Source of the DNA: Bursaphelenchus xylophilus
Taxonomy: Eukaryota; Nematoda; Chromadorea; Rhabditida; Aphelenchoididae
Assembly (NCBI GenBank): GCA_904066235.2
Contig: CAJFCV020000001.1
Span: 11,403,291-11,467,290 of the forward strand
DNA: 64,000 nt
Direction of reading: 5' to 3'
In this document: positions 48,426 through 60,129 of the stretch, one piece after another
How positions within the stretch are numbered: position 1 is the stretch's first letter
How the letters are laid out: the number at the start of each line of letters is the position of its first letter
The notes under the pieces: generated by a model
What the model was told of the DNA's origin: nothing
The model's database searches: none
Seen by the model: the letters and a program-made list of their open reading frames with translations, nothing else
Position numbers and translations under genes: made by a program

Positions 48426-51400
48426 ATGTCGGAGAAGAATCCGTCGGACAATGAGGTAGTGGTGGAGCAGGAGCAGCAGGCCGCGCCCTCGGCCGAATCC
48501 CTCCCCTTTCCGGCCGCTTCCGCCTTTCATCCGGTCCGCACGCTGGCCAGTACGGGTGTCCCGGCCCTCCATCCCAGTCTGGTGCAGAGCACGTCGGCGT
48601 TTCAGCCCGTCTCCCAGCCGCCCCTCGCGCAATCTCTGCCCGAAGCGAGCATGGCCAGCGAGCCGAACGTGGACCGCATGATCACGGCGCTGCGCCAGAT
48701 CCAGTTGCTCCAACAACAGCTCCACACCCAGCCCGCACCTCCGCCGCCGGCCACTCAGCCCACCCCACAACTGTTGATGGCCCAACTTCTGCAGAAACAG
48801 GCCCAACAAAGCGCCTCCACCCAGCAGTTGTTGGATAGGTTCCCGCAACTCAACCCGGATCTGGTCGAGCTCCTCAGAAACTCGAGTTTACACACCAACA
48901 GCTTGATCCAAATCCCACCAACCACCCTGGCCGATCAGAGTTTGACACTCTTGCAACAGTTGCAGCAGAGCTCGCAAAGCGCAATCACGGACCGACTCCT
49001 GGCCAATTATCAGAAAAATGTGGCCGATCAACAGCAGCAGATGATCATGAAGGGCATGAAGAACTTCACTGAGGTAAGACAGAGATGTTTTAAGTGGTTT
49101 TGCGATGGAAAAAATGTTGTTTTGGAGAGTTTTCGGGGGTTTCTAGATCAGATACCTAGTATAATATAAATTGATGTCTAATTTCTTGATTTTGTGGGTG
49201 ATTTTGAAAATTAAGGTCTGTGAAGAGCCTAAAATACGATTGGGCTCATTTATTTTGGAATTCAAAACATTTTCGTGGCATTTTTTGACTTTTTTATAGT
49301 CTAGTACAATATCATTTTTTTGTCTAGCTCTTGGAATTTCATGGAGATATTGGAGGATAAGGGTTGTAAATAGGGTAAAATACGGTTTCATGACCTGGCT
49401 TGCGATTTGAAAACCACCATAATCAGTTGTCGCATTTTTTTACAAACCGGCCTAAACTAAATTTATTCAGAATCTCCCAAATCTCTCGACCATCATCAAC
49501 CAAAACAAGTCCCAACCATTGCCGGCGGCCTCTTCCTCCGCTCAAGTCACCACTTACAAGCATCCGATTCGTCGCGGTCCCGGCCGTCCCCGTCGTCAGC
49601 CCGACCCACTTCCATCCTCTCGTCCTCCGACAATCCAAACCCGCATTCAGCCGAGTGCCGACGAGAGGATCAGCCATCCGAACTCATCCGATTCCTGCTC
49701 CAATATCACAAATTTCCTGATGAAATTCAATCAGAGCCACGAAGCGGAGTTCTCCCGCAAAGCTATCGAAAGCTTGATCAAAAAGCTGAAGGATCGTCCC
49801 GACGACATCGACAATTTGCTTCAGGCGATCACCACAGATGGTCGGCATGAGGGTGGCTGCATTTTGATCCCACGCACCTTGGATGGACGACTTCAGGTGG
49901 CCGGAAGAAAGGGCTTTCCTCATGTGGTGTACGCCCGCATTTTCCGTTGGGCCGACCTCCACAAGAACGAGATTCGCGGCCTCTCGCTGTGCAAGACCAA
50001 CTTTGACATCAAGGCGGACCATGTGTGTGTGAACCCCTATCATTACGAGCGAATCCCGCAGAGCGTGACGGTCGATTTGGGCAATCCGATGATGTCCCAC
50101 GCCTCGCGCTACACGAAGCGCCCCTTCCAGAACGACATGCGCTTCCAGCTGCCAATCGAGCCTTCGGCCACCGTCGCCGTCCCTCCCGACCCCGCACACA
50201 ACGTGGACAAGCACTCGAAGCCGAAGCGAAGCCGCAACGACGAGCACTATCCGATGATCGCCACCCCGCCCGAAGACATAATGCGCACTCTGCAGAAGCG
50301 ACAGGCCGAAATGAAGGAGGAGAAGATGATCGCAACCACTTCGCAGATCACTGTGAACACGGACACCGTGGACGCGGTCACTTCGGCCGCCGCATTCAAC
50401 AACGATCTTATCCATACGAGTCTGGCCGAAACTCTCCTTCTAAATGCGGCCACACAGAACTTCCTGAAGAAGAATTTGATCAGCCCGTCGATTGGAATTA
50501 ATCAGGGATTCTTGCAGACCCCACAACTTCAAAATCAAATGTCCGCCGGACTTCTGGCCGAAGATTCCGCCCAAAAACAGATGGCCGATAACGTGGCCCA
50601 GAAACTGTTCGAAGCGATCGTCCGCGAGAAAACGGAGCAATTGCAGAACGAGGCCTCCCACAAAGAACCCATCAGCACTCAGGCGGCGCCGATGGCCCCG
50701 GCCAAGGTGGAGGAATTGGCCAAGAAATTGACCCAACATTACCATAACCAGGGCGTGGACGCGGACGGACAATTGCTCGTTATCGAGCAGCCGGAGAACC
50801 CGGAAAGCCAAACCCAAGCCGCAATGCCCGCCAAGTCCATTGAGGAGGTGTTGGAGAAGGACTTGAGCAGTCATGATCCCATCAAGACCTTGAAGGATCG
50901 CCTCATGTTGGACTTGACTCTCAACAAACACAATAAAAATACGGTCGATTCGGAGGGATATGACCTGCGGATGTTCTGCAAAATGCATCCATTGAGTGCG
51001 ACCGTCTTCATGGAGCTGGTCACCGAGATGTGCAGCAACATGGGACCGCAGGTCAGCCCGGATTTGGTCAAAAACGCCCTGGCCGACATGCACAGTGCAA
51101 AGACGGAGCTATCCGATCAAATTGCCGCCATTTTGGGACGATTCTCCAACTCGAAGAGGATGATTGACACTCCCGCCAGCTCCTTGGGATCTCCTCGCAT
51201 GGAGCCAAGAGCTGTGGTCCCACAAATCCGACAAGTCATCAATGACGTCATCGGCAAATTGGAGGACTCCGAGAAGTTCATAATCGAGCCGTTGGAGAAT
51301 TTGGTGACTGTTTTGGATCAACAATCACCTGAGGATGCGCTGAGACAGCTGATCTGTGCCATGTTCAACCATGACATCACCAAATACACAACTCCTGAGA

Positions 51401-53193
51401 AGCCTCGTAAGTGACTAAAATAATATTGGAGAAGGTGTTTAGGACACTGGAAAAGGTTCAAAATTAATTTTTTGGGCTCTCTAAGGTCTTTGCATGCCTT
51501 TTCTGACACAAAAAATTTTTCATCCAAAATTTTCATAGCTCTTAAATATCCTAATTTCCTCAATTTCAGCTCAAGAAGAAGCGAGCGGAGGCCTCGACCG
51601 GACCTGTTCCTTCAAATACTTTGAGCTGGGCCGTCAACGCGGCCCGACCTTCCATGGCAAGAATGCGGTGGTCGCTGTGGGCGTGATGCCGCCGAGCATG
51701 GAGCATAAACTCTGCGATTTCTTCAGTCTGACTGAGGCGATCAGCCAAGACGACAACGAAATGCCGTTGAATTTGCAACGATTCTTGAATTATAATCGGT
51801 AAGGAGGGGTTTGCAATTGGTTTTTTCGGCGAAGGAAATTGGTTTTTAGAGGGAAAAGTTTCGGGTCAAAAACATGTCATGATGACGGAATTTTTGGAAA
51901 TTCTAAAAAATTTTGTGCTAGATCTGATGTCAAGTTCAATATAGAGTGGTTTTATATAAGCTTACAACGAATTTTCGACGCAAAATTATACTTTTGAGAA
52001 AAAATAATATTTTTTGGACGCAAATTCAAAAAATGTGTCACTTTGACAATATTTTTTGAAATTTCTAGAAAATTTTTCGTTGGATCAGATGCTCAGTTGA
52101 ATATTGATCATGTATGCACAAAATGTTTCTGATATCTCGTATTCCAGGTCGCGAATCGGCCGTGGTTTTATGGTGGAGACCACGCGCGAAGGCGACGTCT
52201 ACATAAAATCGGTGAATTCGAGCGGGCTCCTGGTCACAACCGGCTACCTGGACCGCGAAGACTCCTTCACACCCAACGACCGACGCCACACCCTGAGCGA
52301 GGGCCAAGTGATGAAGGTCTACGACTTCAAACAGGCCTTCCATCAGATGTGCTTCTGGATCTCCCACCGGGAGAATGTTCGCAACGAAACGGGCAGCGAC
52401 GAGACTGGAGAGGTAAGCAATTGGGAGCTTGTGATGTGGAGGTTATCCACGGTAGATTTCGGCAAAATTCAATGAGTTTTGAATATCATTGCTTTTTTAG
52501 CGATTCATCTCCCAAATGCGAGCTCTTTGCGCCGTCAGATGCATGTACAACGTGGATTGGAGCGAAGGAGCCAGCCCCGACTTCAACAAGACCCCATGCG
52601 CCGTGGAGTTCTATGTTAATGGGTAAGGTTTTGGTTTAAAATTGAAGTTGGGAAATTGTATTATTGATGGCATTTTGATAGGTAATGTAAGGAAACGTGA
52701 CATTTTTACATCCGATATCAAGTGTAATGTAATTGTTGGCCTTAATTAGTTTCAAAATGCAAATATGAAGTGAGGAAGTAGCCTTAATGCCCTTTTATGT
52801 GTTTTTATGTCTAGACTGGGATATTTATTATATTACACATGACAGCTTTCTATCTGATGTCAAGTATAATATAATTTTTGCGCCAAATTCGCTCCAAAAC
52901 GCTTTCATAAAGCAAATCAAACTCAAATCAAGTGTCTATCAGTTTGTAAGGCAAGATTTGGCGATTAATTATATTAAGGATGTAATTTTTATGTTAGCCA
53001 TGAAGTGCAATATAATTTTCATCGTTTTTGAGTTCACAACATAACTCAATCTACTTTCAGTGCTCTTGTGGTCCTAAATGAACTCCTGGACAATCCGCGA
53101 AAGGCTCGGTACTACGTCCGTCACGGTCGTCTTCCACGAAAATACCGAGTTCCGACGGCCGAAGAGGAGCGCTCTCGCCGAACCACAGTCTGA
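48426..53193 (+). CDS. Co-SMAD (SMAD4/DAF-3-like)
   Basis: Six exons: 48426-49073, 49471-51406, 51570-51798, 52148-52412, 52501-52622 and 53061-53193; phases agree, giving 1110 aa. Residues 1-290 are Gln/Pro-rich, with an AT-hook-like RRGPGRPRRQ near 251-260. The MH1 domain is about 293-415. It has the DNA-contacting hairpin LDGRLQVAGRKGFPH (R356, Q358, K363) and the zinc site C346, C390, C402, H407. The linker is about 450 residues. The MH2 domain (about 874-1075) has CSFKYFELGRQRGPTF, EGDVYIKSV, TTGYLDRE, MKVYDFKQ and TPCAVEFYVNGAL. A basic tail follows with no C-terminal SSXS, as expected of a co-SMAD. Co-SMADs enter the nucleus with receptor SMADs in TGF-beta-type signalling; in nematodes DAF-3 and SMA-4 are of this class, and the great length favours the DAF-3 type. 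The L3 loop is changed (DWSEGASPDF in place of the usual GWG-type loop). AATAAA lies about 420 bp after the stop. Confidence 0.95.
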
Positions 53194-53615
53194 TGTACAT
53201 TCAAAATAACCCCCACAGAAATATACTCCCCGAATCTCAGCATCCTCCTGTACTTGTTAGTTACTTTCTTCGAATATTTTTCAGTTCCCACCACTCCTTT
53301 ACTTGTTATTTTTCAAATCTTGTTTGCGTAGTCGGCGGCCTCACTGCCGGGATCCCATCTCCAAATATACTCTGTTTGTTAGCCATGATTGTTCATTGTT
53401 ATCCCCAACCGTCTACCCCTCAATTATCCCCCATATTATATTGTTGTTGATATTACACTTGATATTTTATTCATAGCCCAATTCAGATTATATATTCTCC
53501 AAAATTCTACTACTCCCACTATTTATAGAGAACACAGACAATTTACCCCTCCGAAATTACTCGATTGATCTCATCCTCCCAAATCTTATTTTTTCTCCAC
53601 CCCTCATTACTCAAA

Positions 53616-53621
53616 AATAAA
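53616..53621 (+). terminator. Polyadenylation signal candidate of the co-SMAD gene
   Basis: AATAAA in AT-rich sequence about 420 bp downstream of the stop codon. It is the clearest canonical hexamer after the gene. Confidence 0.4.
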
Positions 53622-53752
53622 CTGATAACCCGGAAAACGATTGGGCCCGATTTTTTATATGTAGCTCTATACACGGCTAATGCAAGCTACTGTCAAATCA
53701 GCATAAGTCTCATGTTTTCCTTACCAGAACTGTGCTCGTGGGGGCTAACAAA

Positions 53753-53930
53753 TACGATGTTATACTAGACATCAATGGTGACCAAGGATAATTTAAGGTG
53801 TTGAAGTGAATTGACAAGATCATTACTACCAGGGAGAGCATCAAATGATTTGATAATACTGCCTGGTGTTTTTGTTAACAAATCGATTTTATACCAGACA
53901 TCAATGATGACCCAAGATAAAATTAGAGTG
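53753..53930. repeat. Diverged direct repeat
   Basis: ACTAGACATCAATGGTGACC near 53765 and CCAGACATCAATGATGACCC near 53893, each followed by AAGATAA or AAGGATAA, lie about 130 bp apart. The first overlaps a copy of the dispersed motif in reverse. Confidence 0.5.
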
Positions 53931-56270
53931 AAAGAGATGACTGAAAGTAGTTATATCATTAAGAGACCGTTGAATTTGTGACGAAAAGTTGCCAGCCCAC
54001 AGAAAAGGTCTTAGAAAGCAGAATACGAGTCAATGCAGAAACTCCATTTCAAATACCCTTTTATGATTGACTTTGACCCGAAAACCTTCGGATCGAAGGT
54101 AACCCGGCAGAATTCATGGATGAAAATTCAGCAACAGTTCCATTTAGACTGTTGTAAGCTGGTCTGACAACTGCAAAATTTTCTTGCCCCAGCTATTCTG
54201 AATTAATTCTATAAAAAGCTCGATTTGTCTGAATCTACTAGGGCCCGTTTGCCCGAGTCGTTTATGGGCGAACCGCTTTTCTTACGCTATCGTCACAGCA
54301 TAGAAAATGATTTCTACAACAGGTTGTTGCTACCAGAAAGAAGAACACTTCCGCAACCTGCGAGGAAATTCGGGAGCCCATAAACGTCCCGGTGCCCAAT
54401 TTGCAATCATTCTACAGCTGGCCGGATAAAAATAGGCGATGCAGCACTGACGGCGTTGGAAGCCGAAGACCAGGCCAGCGGATTCCCGCTTACCAACAAG
54501 CGGGACCCTGGGTATTAGAATTTTCACAAAGTGCCTGGACATTTTTTCGCTGTCGCACAGTGCATCTTGAACTTTTGTTGCCAACGCACTGTGCAATTTT
54601 GCCTTTGCGCACCGTGCAAACCTCAAAAAAGCCGATTGCACTGTGCACATTTTTGATCAAAATCGCTGCGGCGCAATTGAGAAAACCCTACGTCGCAGCG
54701 ATATTCCAAACGCACAGGCAATACTTGCGGGAAACCGACATTGCGGGCAACAGCTCCAAAAGTTCCAACACAATCCGTGTGCTTGTTTTTTCCTGCAGTG
54801 CCCGCAAATGTCGGCCTTACCTCGACAATTTCGCGCTCACATCCACATCATTACAATGCACGGTGCAAAAAATCGTGGGCTTTGTACACGGTGCGGACCG
54901 CAAAAAATGTACAGGCACTTCGTGAAAACGCTAATAGTCCTTCCGGGAAGTCGCCGGGCTGATTTTTGGCGCTGGCACCGTATGAAAAGCCATCCCAAAA
55001 AAGCAAGAAATTGCACTGCAAAGAAAGCTTTTGTTTTTGCACAGCACGTGTCGCCGACTTCAGTCCGGCAGCCTTCCAGACGGACTAGCACCCAGGGCCC
55101 AATTCCAGGTGTTTTCGCTAATGAATCCGCCATTTTCGGCTTCGATACACAAGCCAAACAACACAATACCGATATAAATGGCGCTTTTACGGCCGAGCAC
55201 AAGATAAACAGAACTAATCCAACTGCCCTTGCTGCAGCTATCCCAACCCCAAGTATACATCCTACCCTTCTAGAAAATCAACCCGCTAGGCCGAAACTTC
55301 CCAATGTCCCCAGGGGATACCTAATCCGGTAGATAAACCCGTGAAAACCCATGCATAATTCAACGTCTTTCCCAGCCAAAAACCTAAAGATATTCAGGGT
55401 ACCCTCACTTTCGGACTAAACCATCAATATAAAGATGTATGTATCCTCTGTACGGGGCCCGAATAAAAAAATTCAGCATAAATTTGCATACAGAACCGCT
55501 CGAAAACCCCTAAACACCTACCCGAACAAAAATTCGACACAAATTGGCCTATTGAATCATTCGGACCAACTCTTACCACCTACCTTCTTCACACAACCCC
55601 TTTCTCCCATTTCCCCTTCCCCTTTCAAAGCAAACAAAACAAATAAAAAACAACAACAACAGATAAAATTAGATTTGTAGATCCTTCTTATTGGCTGGGA
55701 AGTGGCCTGGACTGGTCGAATCTAGTGGTAATTGAAGGAACCTGAAAGAAAAAAGGGATTAAAAGGCCAACAACTCAAAAATAAGGTCCATAATCTCATG
55801 AGCAATACAGAAATCTCGAAAAAACCGTCATCACAACGCCTAAGATCAACCAAAATTAGTTCAATACCTCTTTTAACGTATTTAGATTTACTTTATCTCC
55901 TTTATTTTACATCAGACACGGAAACGTCAACCCAGCAGATACCTGATGTCATGAATCATACAAAAAGGTCAAAAAAAATTTCCATGACGCCATAATTCAA
56001 TACTAAATGACCTGATCTCTGATCGGAATAGCCCAAATCCTCATTCAAACGGATTTCAAGCCCTAAATCAACCAAAGTCCCTCTTTACCAACATAGATCC
56101 GCTTACCTCAAAACTACAGCGCATCCTCAATGAAGCGGATGTTACCATGGAATCCAGGGCTCGGTTCTTCGCTGTCTTGTTCTTGGGCTATCTTGTTCTT
56201 CGATTCCGATCACTCTAGCTTCCCCGTCGACCATAAGCATGCCCAAAGGTCATTCTGAAAGAAAAATGTG
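53931..56270. other. Interval without a defensible gene
   Basis: Three exact GCACWGTGC palindromes (54555, 54586, 54637) and GCACCGTGC/GCACGGTGC variants occur here. Overlapping frames at 54392-55332 are open on both strands with no splice sites or family. Nothing else was recognised. Confidence 0.4.
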
Positions 56271-56279
56271 TTTAAACGC

Positions 56280-56960
56280 GAGAAATTCTTGCAAAATCAG
56301 TTCAAATCGTGAACGATTTTTGCAATAAACCGTTCACGGTTTGAACTGGTGTCCAACCCGTTCAGAGCCGACTGGAAAGGGGGTTCAATGTTTGAATTGG
56401 TTCACAAAACATTGAACCAACTCACCGGTTATGAAATTTTCAAAGAAAAATGAACAGGTTCACGTGGTCAAAGACCTCGGTTTTTTGCACTAGTTCAACC
56501 GACTCTGAATCAGAGATTGCCACGGTCAAAATTTCGGCTCCCGGCTCCCACGAAAAGCTTAAAAAGGTTTGCGGCTCCGAAACTCGGCTCCCGTGCAAAG
56601 AATTTTAAAAAAATATTTTCCCAAAAATAAACGTTGCTAGTGCCAGAGGTAATACAGCCAAGGTTTTTGCAGCCAAGTCATACGCAACGCATTCTCCGCA
56701 GTGTTTTTTGAGCAATTTGGTTTAACAAGATCACGAAATTTTTACTTTTCTGACCGCTGAGAAGCCTGGCTCCGACTTTGGGCTCGGGAGCCGGAGCCGC
56801 ACCCAACATTTCCGGCTCCGGAGCCGTGGCAATCTCTGCTCTGAACTAGTTCAGACGGTTTCGAAATCTACAAAAAAAACAGGACGAAAATTCACAAAAT
56901 GAACGGCTTTTGCCATTTCCCGTTCACGAAATATCTCACAGAAGAAACTGCTGAACCGAT
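56280..56960. repeat. Nested short palindromes, GTTCA and GGCTCC types
   Basis: GTGAACGATTTTTGCAATAA pairs with CCGTTCACGGTTTGAAC nearby. Further out, CAGAGATTGCCACGG (56513) pairs with CCGTGGCAATCTCTG (56825). The arms between them are rich in GGCTCCGGAGCC. It looks like an inverted-repeat element of about 350 bp (56510-56842) beside a smaller one. Confidence 0.5.
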
Positions 56961-57703
56961 TTGCGAAAAGACGTTCAGCAGGGCATACTGAACGCCTTTT
57001 TTCAAAACAAATTCGCAGAGCCGATGAAAAGTAAAGACCCCGAGCCCTATATCCCCGCGGCGACGAATGTAGCAAATACATCATTCGAATCCAAATTCAA
57101 ACGGATTTCTAGCCCTCGATCAACCAAACCTCCTTCTGTTAACAAAGTTTCGCCTACCTCCAAACAATTGCACTGTGCATCTTCAAGGAATCGACCGTTT
57201 CCAGGGCTCGGAAAGTAACTTGTTTTCCAGTTTCACTCTAGCTTGCTCTTCAACCATAAGGTCATACTGGACGTACTTCTGAAAGAAAAATGTATTTAAA
57301 AGCGAAAAATTAAACAGGTAAGTTAATCATCTCATCAGCAATATAAAAATATCCCAGTACCGTTATGACCACATTATTAATGACAAGAACTGGTCATTAC
57401 TTCGTACAAAATGCTTTTTACGGCACCTCACGTCTTTTAATTCCCTCAAACTTCATATGTATCTAATAATCAAAAACAAAAATAGCACCTAGCTATATTT
57501 TTACGCTTCTAAACCTGAGTGTAAACCTTTCACACCACAGTAAAAATCAGAGTTTAAAAAACCCTTATCTCTACCGTAACATTTCAAAAAATATACCGTG
57601 ATGACGGGCTTCTTTTACAAAACTAAACTCTTATTCACTTAAAATGCTCGCAGCATCCCTTCTAGATCTCGATCCCCTATTTTATCAGTCCCAATTGACA
57701 TAC

Positions 57704-57797
57704 CTTTCTGATCTTTCCGCGGTGGGGACCTCCAGGGCACCATTGATTTCTCCAACTTCTCCAGGGCTCCAAGAAACGGATTCTCGATGATTTCCAT
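57704..57797 (-). CDS. Short exon, unrecognised protein
   Basis: A minus-strand ATG at 57797 opens MEIIENPFLGALEKLEKSMV and runs to donor G|GTATGT at 57703. The next acceptor (TTTCTTTCAG, exon start 57278) in the matching phase gives only five more codons. In another phase it reads KYVQYDLMVEEQARVKLENK to TGA. The 57278 block is duplicated, diverged, near 56265. Coding status is uncertain. Confidence 0.3.
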
Positions 57798-58019
57798 GAA
57801 AATAAATAAGATTAAAAGTAGAACGAGCAGTATCTGGACTTATAACAAGAAATAAAGGCCTACAATTGGGAAAAAAACAACTTACTTTAATCACCAAAGC
57901 AGGCTTTGATGATTGGGTGAAGGGGAGGGAGTGGGAGGGGAAAGGGAAAAGGAAAGGAGGGTGGTGGGAGTGGTAGAAGAAGGCGAGTAATGGAAGTGGT
58001 GGGAGTGGAAGCGATGAGG

Positions 58020-58180
58020 CTTCTTCTTTTTTTCTTTCTTTTTTTCTTACCAATTTTTTCTTTTATTTTTTTCTTCCTTTTTTCTTTCTTTTTTTCCTTC
58101 CTTTTTTCTTTTATTCTTTCTTTTTTTACCAATTTTTTTCTTTTTTTTCTTCTTCTTAATCTTTTTTTTAGTTTTTTTTC
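58020..58180. repeat. Low-complexity T-rich tract
   Basis: TTTC/TTTTTC runs; the Lys-rich minus-strand frame is a by-product. Confidence 0.8.
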
Positions 58181-58264
58181 CGTAGCTTGGGGCTTGAAGA
58201 TCTCTGCAAGTAATACAATAAACATCAGCCACAACTCACGAAGGGCAGAAATGTCCGCTAAAAA

Positions 58265-58515
58265 AAAGAAAGAGGAGGTTTTCGATAGTGCTGATTTCAA
58301 AAATCGTATCCATTTCTTCTGATTTTTTGCCTATATCTTTTTCAATCCTTCAAAATAAATGTTTTATTTGGTAAAAACTTCTATGATCTTGTGAGAAAAC
58401 TTCCGACGCTTTTTTAGTCTTCACAATCAAACATTAGACACTACGGCTTAAGCAAAATTGTAAAATTCAGAAAAAATGGATACGATTTTCGAAATCAGCG
58501 TCATCAAAAACCTCC
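58265..58515. repeat. Inverted repeat with foldback-family remnant
   Basis: Arms of about 55 bp (GGAGGTTTTCGATAGTGCTG and its complement near 58505) enclose a diverged stretch of the FB family centre (TTATTTGGTAAAAACTTC, GTGAGAAAACTTC). The arm sequence GTGCTGATTTCRAAAATC also occurs in the innexin intron repeat at 4010. Confidence 0.6.
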
Positions 58516-58826
58516 CCCCTCTCCCCGCCCTCCTCTTTCCTTTTTTTAGCGGACCTTTCCGTCCTCAATCTCCACAACTTACTGCTTCCATAGACCAATT
58601 CATTGGCGTGGGCGAAGATCAATGGAGGACTCCGCGATGGGCAAAAACTGTAACACCACTGTAGACCAGACGAACTACTGATGGATCGGTGTCATCTGTC
58701 ATCCTTGGGTCTGAAATAAAGCGATCAGTAAGTCTTTCAAATAATCTGTGGAATGACTACAGGTGTAATTACGAGAAAAGTTTTAAAAATTTTCAAAAAT
58801 TTTATATTATCCATGGCAAAATTTAC

Positions 58827-58953
58827 CTTAGGATGAGTTCCGAGGGCTTTGGCCAGCTAAAGACTTGTGTTTTCGGGCGTAGAGGCAGGCCGGGGCAATA
58901 ATCTCGTCGTAGACATCCGCTGGGAACAACTCCCTTGGGTTCGCTGAATTCCA
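58827..58953 (-). CDS. Duplicated exon, copy 1
   Basis: Minus strand, donor AAG|GTAAATTT at 58826. It is homologous to the exon at 60967-61099. Relative to that copy it has one extra base near its start and one fewer near its end, so the middle is read in a different frame (EPKGVVPSGCLRRDYCPGLP) while the end returns to KPSELILR. The whole length is open. The acceptor is uncertain (TTCAG near 58954). Family not recognised. Confidence 0.4.
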
Positions 58954-58979
58954 GATACAAATTTTTTTTTTTTTAACTT

Positions 58980-59240
58980 TACTGCCTTTTTTGGCTTTTC
59001 TCTTTTTTCGAAAAATATTTTTTTTTTGCTTTTTTTTGCCTTTTCTTTTCATTTGGCCTTTAGTATTTTTTTTTTTTTTTTTTGGCCTTTGTTTTTTTGG
59101 CTCTTCTTTTAGTTTTTTTGGCTCTTTTTTTCTTTTTCTTTTCTTTTGGCCTTTAAATTTTTTTTGGCTTTTCTTTTTTTTACTTTTTTGGCCTTTTTCA
59201 TATATTTTTTCTTTTTTTTACATTTTTTCTTTTATTCCTT
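58980..59240. repeat. T-rich tract with regular GGCC/GGCTC, copy 1
   Basis: Long T runs broken every 10-25 bases by GGCCTTT or GGCTCTT. A second, longer version is at 61130-61450; both follow the duplicated exon and belong to the same segmental duplication. Confidence 0.8.
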
Positions 59241-59626
59241 CGGTGGCGGACCTTGTAGAGAGAGGTTCTCTGAAAAGTTTAAAAAAAAATTACTGAAAAC
59301 AACGTAAAACATCAGCCCTATAAAAATATCTCTAAACCCCTCAACAAGGGCCAACGTGTCCAAAAGCGTTTACTGTCTATAGCTCCATAAAATTCTCTGC
59401 CCAAAACTAGAGCCCTATAGTCATGAATTACATGTATTACATATGTTTGTGTAACTGTGTATGAAATGTGTATCAAAAATGGCGCATCTATAGTAAGGAC
59501 ATAGTATTTTTGGCAATTAAAAGGCGCAAAGACCAAACAAAACGGTAAAAGCTCATTATAAACGATGAAACCTGTCCCGAATAATTATTCGAAAGCCGGC
59601 TCAGCTACTCTAACATCCCGAAACTA

Positions 59627-60063
59627 ACAGGGGAAGTACTCCAAGCGCGACGCTCAGATTTTGATGAAACTTAGCACAAATTTAGAATAATTTGCGACAA
59701 TCCTAGCTCGCGCTTAGCACAAACAACCGAGATTTTTAGATCGAAAGTCGGCGAAAATTTAGGACTTTTTGCCGAATTTCGGCACGAAAAGTTTCATGCC
59801 TATTTCAACTGTAAAGGATAATGTTTCTACAAAAAATCAAATTTTTCCGCGCGAAACTGCCAAAGTTATGGCCAAAAAGCGCTTTTCTCTCTGACCGCTC
59901 TCCACGTTTAGCGTGCTCTCTCGGCGGCAAAAATCGTTCGATATCTCGGCGGCGCCAGCAAAGCGCGAGCTAAAACTTTCAGGAATTGATATTTAGTCCA
60001 TACCCGACGTGTGTGCAAAATTTTAAGAAAATCTGAGCGTCGCACTTGGAGTACTTCGCCTGT
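59627..60063. mobile_element. ACAGGGGAAGTAC-family element, intact copy
   Basis: 437 bp. The terminal inverted repeats are ACAGGGGAAGTACTCCAAG and the complement ending GGAGTACTTCGCCTGT; the inner pair is TAGCTCGCGCTTAGC/GCAAAGCGCGAGCTA. It is closely similar to 7200-7651, which suggests recent spread. Confidence 0.8.
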
Positions 60064-60129
60064 ACTCCAAGCAAAAAAGAAAACATTGGCTGATGGAACT
60101 TACTGCTTCCATTTTTCCCTTCAAATCAC

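Noticed and set aside
49684..51093. Minus-strand frames of 243 and 217 codons
   Set aside because: They are antisense shadows of co-SMAD exon 2.
57887..58300. Lys-rich minus-strand frame (137 codons)
   Set aside because: It is a translation of a T-rich low-complexity tract.
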